Positions 61,842-64,000 of a DNA stretch of 64,000 bases are shown one piece after another. The number at the start of each line of letters is the position of its first letter. Position 1 is the first letter of the stretch. The position numbers were made by a program, and so were the translations under genes. Origin of the DNA: Marinobacter salarius. GTDB lineage: Bacteria > Pseudomonadota > Gammaproteobacteria > Pseudomonadales > Oleiphilaceae. The notes beneath the pieces were generated by a model that worked only from the letters and a program-made list of their open reading frames with translations, was not told the origin of the DNA and ran no database searches. The stretch spans positions 62,001 to 126,000 of the forward strand of contig NZ_CP136693.1 in the NCBI RefSeq assembly GCF_032922745.1, given 5' to 3'.

Positions 61842-63092
61842 TCATTCCGGCAAACAGCTTTCTGGGCCAAGCTGTTCTTCCAGGGTTTCCCGCCGACGCA
61901 CAATGTGCACCTGTTCACCATCGACCATCAGTTCCGGTGGGCGGTTACGGGTGTTGTAGTTGGAACTCATGACAAAACCATAGGCTCCGGCGGAGCGAAC
62001 CGCCAGCAAATCGCCCGCCTGAAGTCTCAGCTTGCGATCCTTGCCGAGAAAATCACCGGTCTCACACACCGGCCCGACCAGATCCCAATCTTTCTCGTCG
62101 CCGTCGTTACGGGGCGTTACCGGAACAATGGATTGCCACGCGCTGTAGAGCGCGGGACGAATCAGGTCGTTCATAGCCGCATCAATGATGGCGAAGTTTC
62201 GATGTTCAGTGCACTTGAGGAATTCCACCCGCGTCAGCAGGATACCGGCATTGGCGGCAATGGACCGCCCCGGCTCCATGATCAGCTCCAGCGAACGGTC
62301 GCCCAGGCGCTCCGCCAGCGCGGTCACGTAATCCGACGGTTGCGGTGGCTGTTCCTGATCGTAGGTGACCCCCAGGCCGCCGCCCATGTCCAAGTGTCGG
62401 ATATTAATGTTCTTTTGTGCCAGGGTGTCGATCAGTTCCAACACCCGGTCCAGTGCATCGAGGAAAGGCGACACCGACGTGAGCTGCGAGCCGATGTGAC
62501 AATCCACACCCTGTATGTCCAGGTTCTGCATGGCGGCGGCACGCTCGTAGACGGCTGGCGCTTCCGCAATGTCGATGCCGAACTTGTTCTCTTTCAGCCC
62601 GGTGGAGATATAGGGATGGGTACCGGCGTCCACGTCTGGGTTCACACGCAGGGAAACCGGCGCCCTGACACCGAGTTCACCCGCCACTTCGTTCAGGCGA
62701 TCCAGTTCGGTGTCGGACTCCACATTGAAACAGCGAACACCGGCCTCGAGGGCGCGGCGCATTTCCCAGCGCTGTTTGCCGACCCCGGAAAAGACGGTTT
62801 TCGCAGGATCCCCGCCAGCACGGATCACCCGCTCCAGTTCTCCGGCAGACACAATATCAAAACCGGCGCCGAGCCTTGCCAACACGTTCAGCACGGCGAT
62901 ATTACTGTTGGCCTTGACGGCGTAGCACACCAGGTGTGGCCGACCGGCAAGCGCATCATCATAGGCGCGGTAATGGCGCTCGAGGGTGGCGCGGGAATAG
63001 ACATAGGCTGGCGTACCAAAACGCCGGGCAATGTCCTCAACCGCCACGTTCTCAGCGAACAATTCACCGCTGCGGTAATTGAAGTGATCCAT
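61842..63092 (-). CDS. lysA: Diaminopimelate decarboxylase
   Basis: 416 residues, PLP fold III. PLP lysine in VCYAVKANSNIAVL, HIGSQLTSVSPFLDAL, GGGLGVTYDQE (phosphate loop), LIMEPGRSIAANAG and the substrate Cys in VGPVCETGDFLGKDR. It makes lysine from meso-diaminopimelate. The stop overlaps a possible dapF start (ATGA), so lysA and dapF are coupled; they follow lptM on the same strand. Confidence 0.96.
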   Translation of the reverse strand: MDHFNYRSGELFAENVAVEDIARRFGTPAYVYSRATLERHYRAYDDALAGRPHLVCYAVKANSNIAVLNVLARLGAGFDIVSAGELERVIRAGGDPAKTVFSGVGKQRWEMRRALEAGVRCFNVESDTELDRLNEVAGELGVRAPVSLRVNPDVDAGTHPYISTGLKENKFGIDIAEAPAVYERAAAMQNLDIQGVDCHIGSQLTSVSPFLDALDRVLELIDTLAQKNINIRHLDMGGGLGVTYDQEQPPQPSDYVTALAERLGDRSLELIMEPGRSIAANAGILLTRVEFLKCTEHRNFAIIDAAMNDLIRPALYSAWQSIVPVTPRNDGDEKDWDLVGPVCETGDFLGKDRKLRLQAGDLLAVRSAGAYGFVMSSNYNTRNRPPELMVDGEQVHIVRRRETLEEQLGPESCLPE

Positions 63093-63130
63093 GGATTTCC
63101 TGAGCCTGTTATCGGGGCAGCCTGCCGAAC

Positions 63131-63310
63131 CTAGTGGTCTTCAGCCGGTTCGCTGCTGTCGTGTTCGCTGGATTTCTGACTGGGTGCGGCCTGCTCGGTT
63201 GCGGCATCGTCACTGGCAGGTGCCTGACGATACAACGGCCCCTTCTGGCCACACCCAACCAGAAACACGACCATCACCAGCAGGAACGTAAGTGTCTGTC
63301 CTGGCTTCAT
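63131..63310 (-). CDS. lptM: LptM (YifL) small lipoprotein
   Basis: 59 residues: signal with lipobox L-V-G-C followed directly by GQKGPLYR, the LptM signature. LptM helps the LPS translocon LptD-LptE mature its disulphides. The C terminus is acidic and low complexity. ATG 63310 is chosen because it begins the hydrophobic signal; the extension upstream would mask it. It stands between cyaA and lysA, as in Pseudomonas. Confidence 0.88.
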   Translation of the reverse strand: MKPGQTLTFLLVMVVFLVGCGQKGPLYRQAPASDDAATEQAAPSQKSSEHDSSEPAEDH

Positions 63311-63397
63311 GGGTAGCTGCCCCCGTTGTCTGTATGCACGCAGTATACCTGAGTGAGGCCGCGCCCGGCGAGATGCTACCACCCACGATTCCGGATA

Positions 63398-64000
63398 CTA
63401 CAGATGCCGGTTCAGCAAATCTTCCAACTCGGTACGGTAGTAGAGATACTGGATGGTCTGGATATGCTGCTGGTATATCTGTGGATCCAGGTCATGGGGT
63501 AGGTGAACATCCGTCAGGTAGACCGGGTAGCGTTCGTCACTTTGGCGGAGGGAGTGAATATAGTGGGCCACCGCGGGTATCAGCTGATCTCCATACTCCT
63601 GGACGGTAAATTCCTGATCGCCGCAGAAAATGTCGAAACGCACCCGGGAATCGCCCTCCTGAATGCCGATGGCCTGCACATCCAGTCCCGGCAGAGGCAC
63701 GTTGCTGTCGGCGTCTGGCCGCCTTTCCACACGCCACTGGCTATCGCGAAGCACCATCTCATAGCAGTGGACACCGGAAACATCGGTCACGGCGTCCAGT
63801 TGTCGCAACTGCCGGCGTTCAATCAAGTTCTCCAGGAATCGCAGCAAGGGCACCAGCAGGAAGCGACGGTTGGTGTAGCCTTGCTGCCAGCTGAATACCG
63901 ACCCCAGTTCATCCACAACCCACACCGTCGCGGTCTCTCCGGTGACCCGGTAGAACACCTGGATATTATCCGGTTCGCTGGCATGGCACACGGCGCGCAA
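63398..64000 (-). CDS. cyaA: Class I adenylate cyclase, C-terminal end (partial)
   Basis: The last 200 residues of a protein that continues past the right edge. The sequence (W-V-V-D-E-L-G-S-V-F; LVPLLRFLENLIERRQL; RYPVYLTDVHLPHDL; YLYYRTELEDLLNRHL) resembles the regulatory C-terminal half of CyaA, which makes cyclic AMP. The position next to lptM-lysA-dapF is that of cyaA in Pseudomonas, which supports the call; the catalytic part is outside the window. Confidence 0.75.
   Translation of the reverse strand: MRAVCHASEPDNIQVFYRVTGETATVWVVDELGSVFSWQQGYTNRRFLLVPLLRFLENLIERRQLRQLDAVTDVSGVHCYEMVLRDSQWRVERRPDADSNVPLPGLDVQAIGIQEGDSRVRFDIFCGDQEFTVQEYGDQLIPAVAHYIHSLRQSDERYPVYLTDVHLPHDLDPQIYQQHIQTIQYLYYRTELEDLLNRHL

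Noticed and set aside
61797..63134. Long plus-strand open frame opposite lysA and dapF
   Set aside because: It is antisense to two clear genes, has no ribosome site or recognisable domain, and such frames are common in GC-rich DNA.
1..64000. CRISPR arrays, tRNA/rRNA genes, insertion sequences
   Set aside because: Looked for evenly spaced repeats, cloverleaf-type sequences and transposase motifs and saw none; a tRNA scan would confirm.

Overview
The window looks like a chromosomal segment of a marine gammaproteobacterium of the Marinobacter type. The evidence is a high-GC sequence in which nearly all genes are core housekeeping genes in the order familiar from Pseudomonas and its relatives: recG-oxyR, spoT-rpoZ-gmk-yicC, rph-crc-pyrE, pilT-pilU, yggS-proC-yggT-metX-metW-rdgB-hemW-trmB, ubiK-glnK-amtB, and cyaA-lptM-lysA-dapF-DUF484-xerC. 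A Crc protein between rph and pyrE, and a MetX/MetW pair, point to that side of the class rather than to enterics. There are no rRNA or tRNA genes, no CRISPR array, no insertion sequence and no integrase except the housekeeping recombinase XerC.

Layout. 1-5 kb: recG (partial), oxyR, a YeeZ-like reductase, ridA and the (p)ppGpp enzyme spoT. 5-9.3 kb: rpoZ, gmk, yicC, rph, crc, pyrE. 9.3-16.6 kb: envelope and storage proteins (DUF4124, phasin, a lipoprotein), polA and a FadL porin. 16.7-19.1 kb: the type IV pilus retraction motors pilU and pilT, separated by a long inverted repeat. 19.2-28.3 kb: a plus-strand run for PLP homeostasis, proline, a dynamin-like GTPase, methionine synthesis, nucleotide clean-up and haem chaperone, with many start/stop overlaps. 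28.3-33.1 kb: trmB, comM, ubiK and the nitrogen module glnK-amtB, with a good sigma-54 promoter and NtrC-like sites. 33.1-36.2 kb: the most accessory-looking stretch, with a broken DUF6316-like gene and a Tle1-like type VI lipase effector followed by a DUF2931 lipoprotein that is probably its immunity protein. 36.3-41.7 kb: divergent polyamine genes speE/speA, an ECF sigma factor with its ChrR-type anti-sigma, and tcdA. 41.7-50.8 kb: a CPA1 antiporter, a small lipid/ester enzyme cluster including a frameshifted esterase, an undescribed 30-codon gene with its own ribosome site and terminator, an AraC regulator, cardiolipin synthase and a GntR regulator. 50.8-59.1 kb: a patatin autotransporter, a double solute-binding histidine kinase, DUF2789 and a diguanylate cyclase. 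59.1-64 kb: xerC, DUF484, dapF, lysA, lptM and the end of cyaA.

Most promising for something new: the 30-residue peptide gene at 47266-47358, the effector/immunity pair at 33524-36143 beside a degenerating small gene, and the folded inverted repeat between pilT and pilU.
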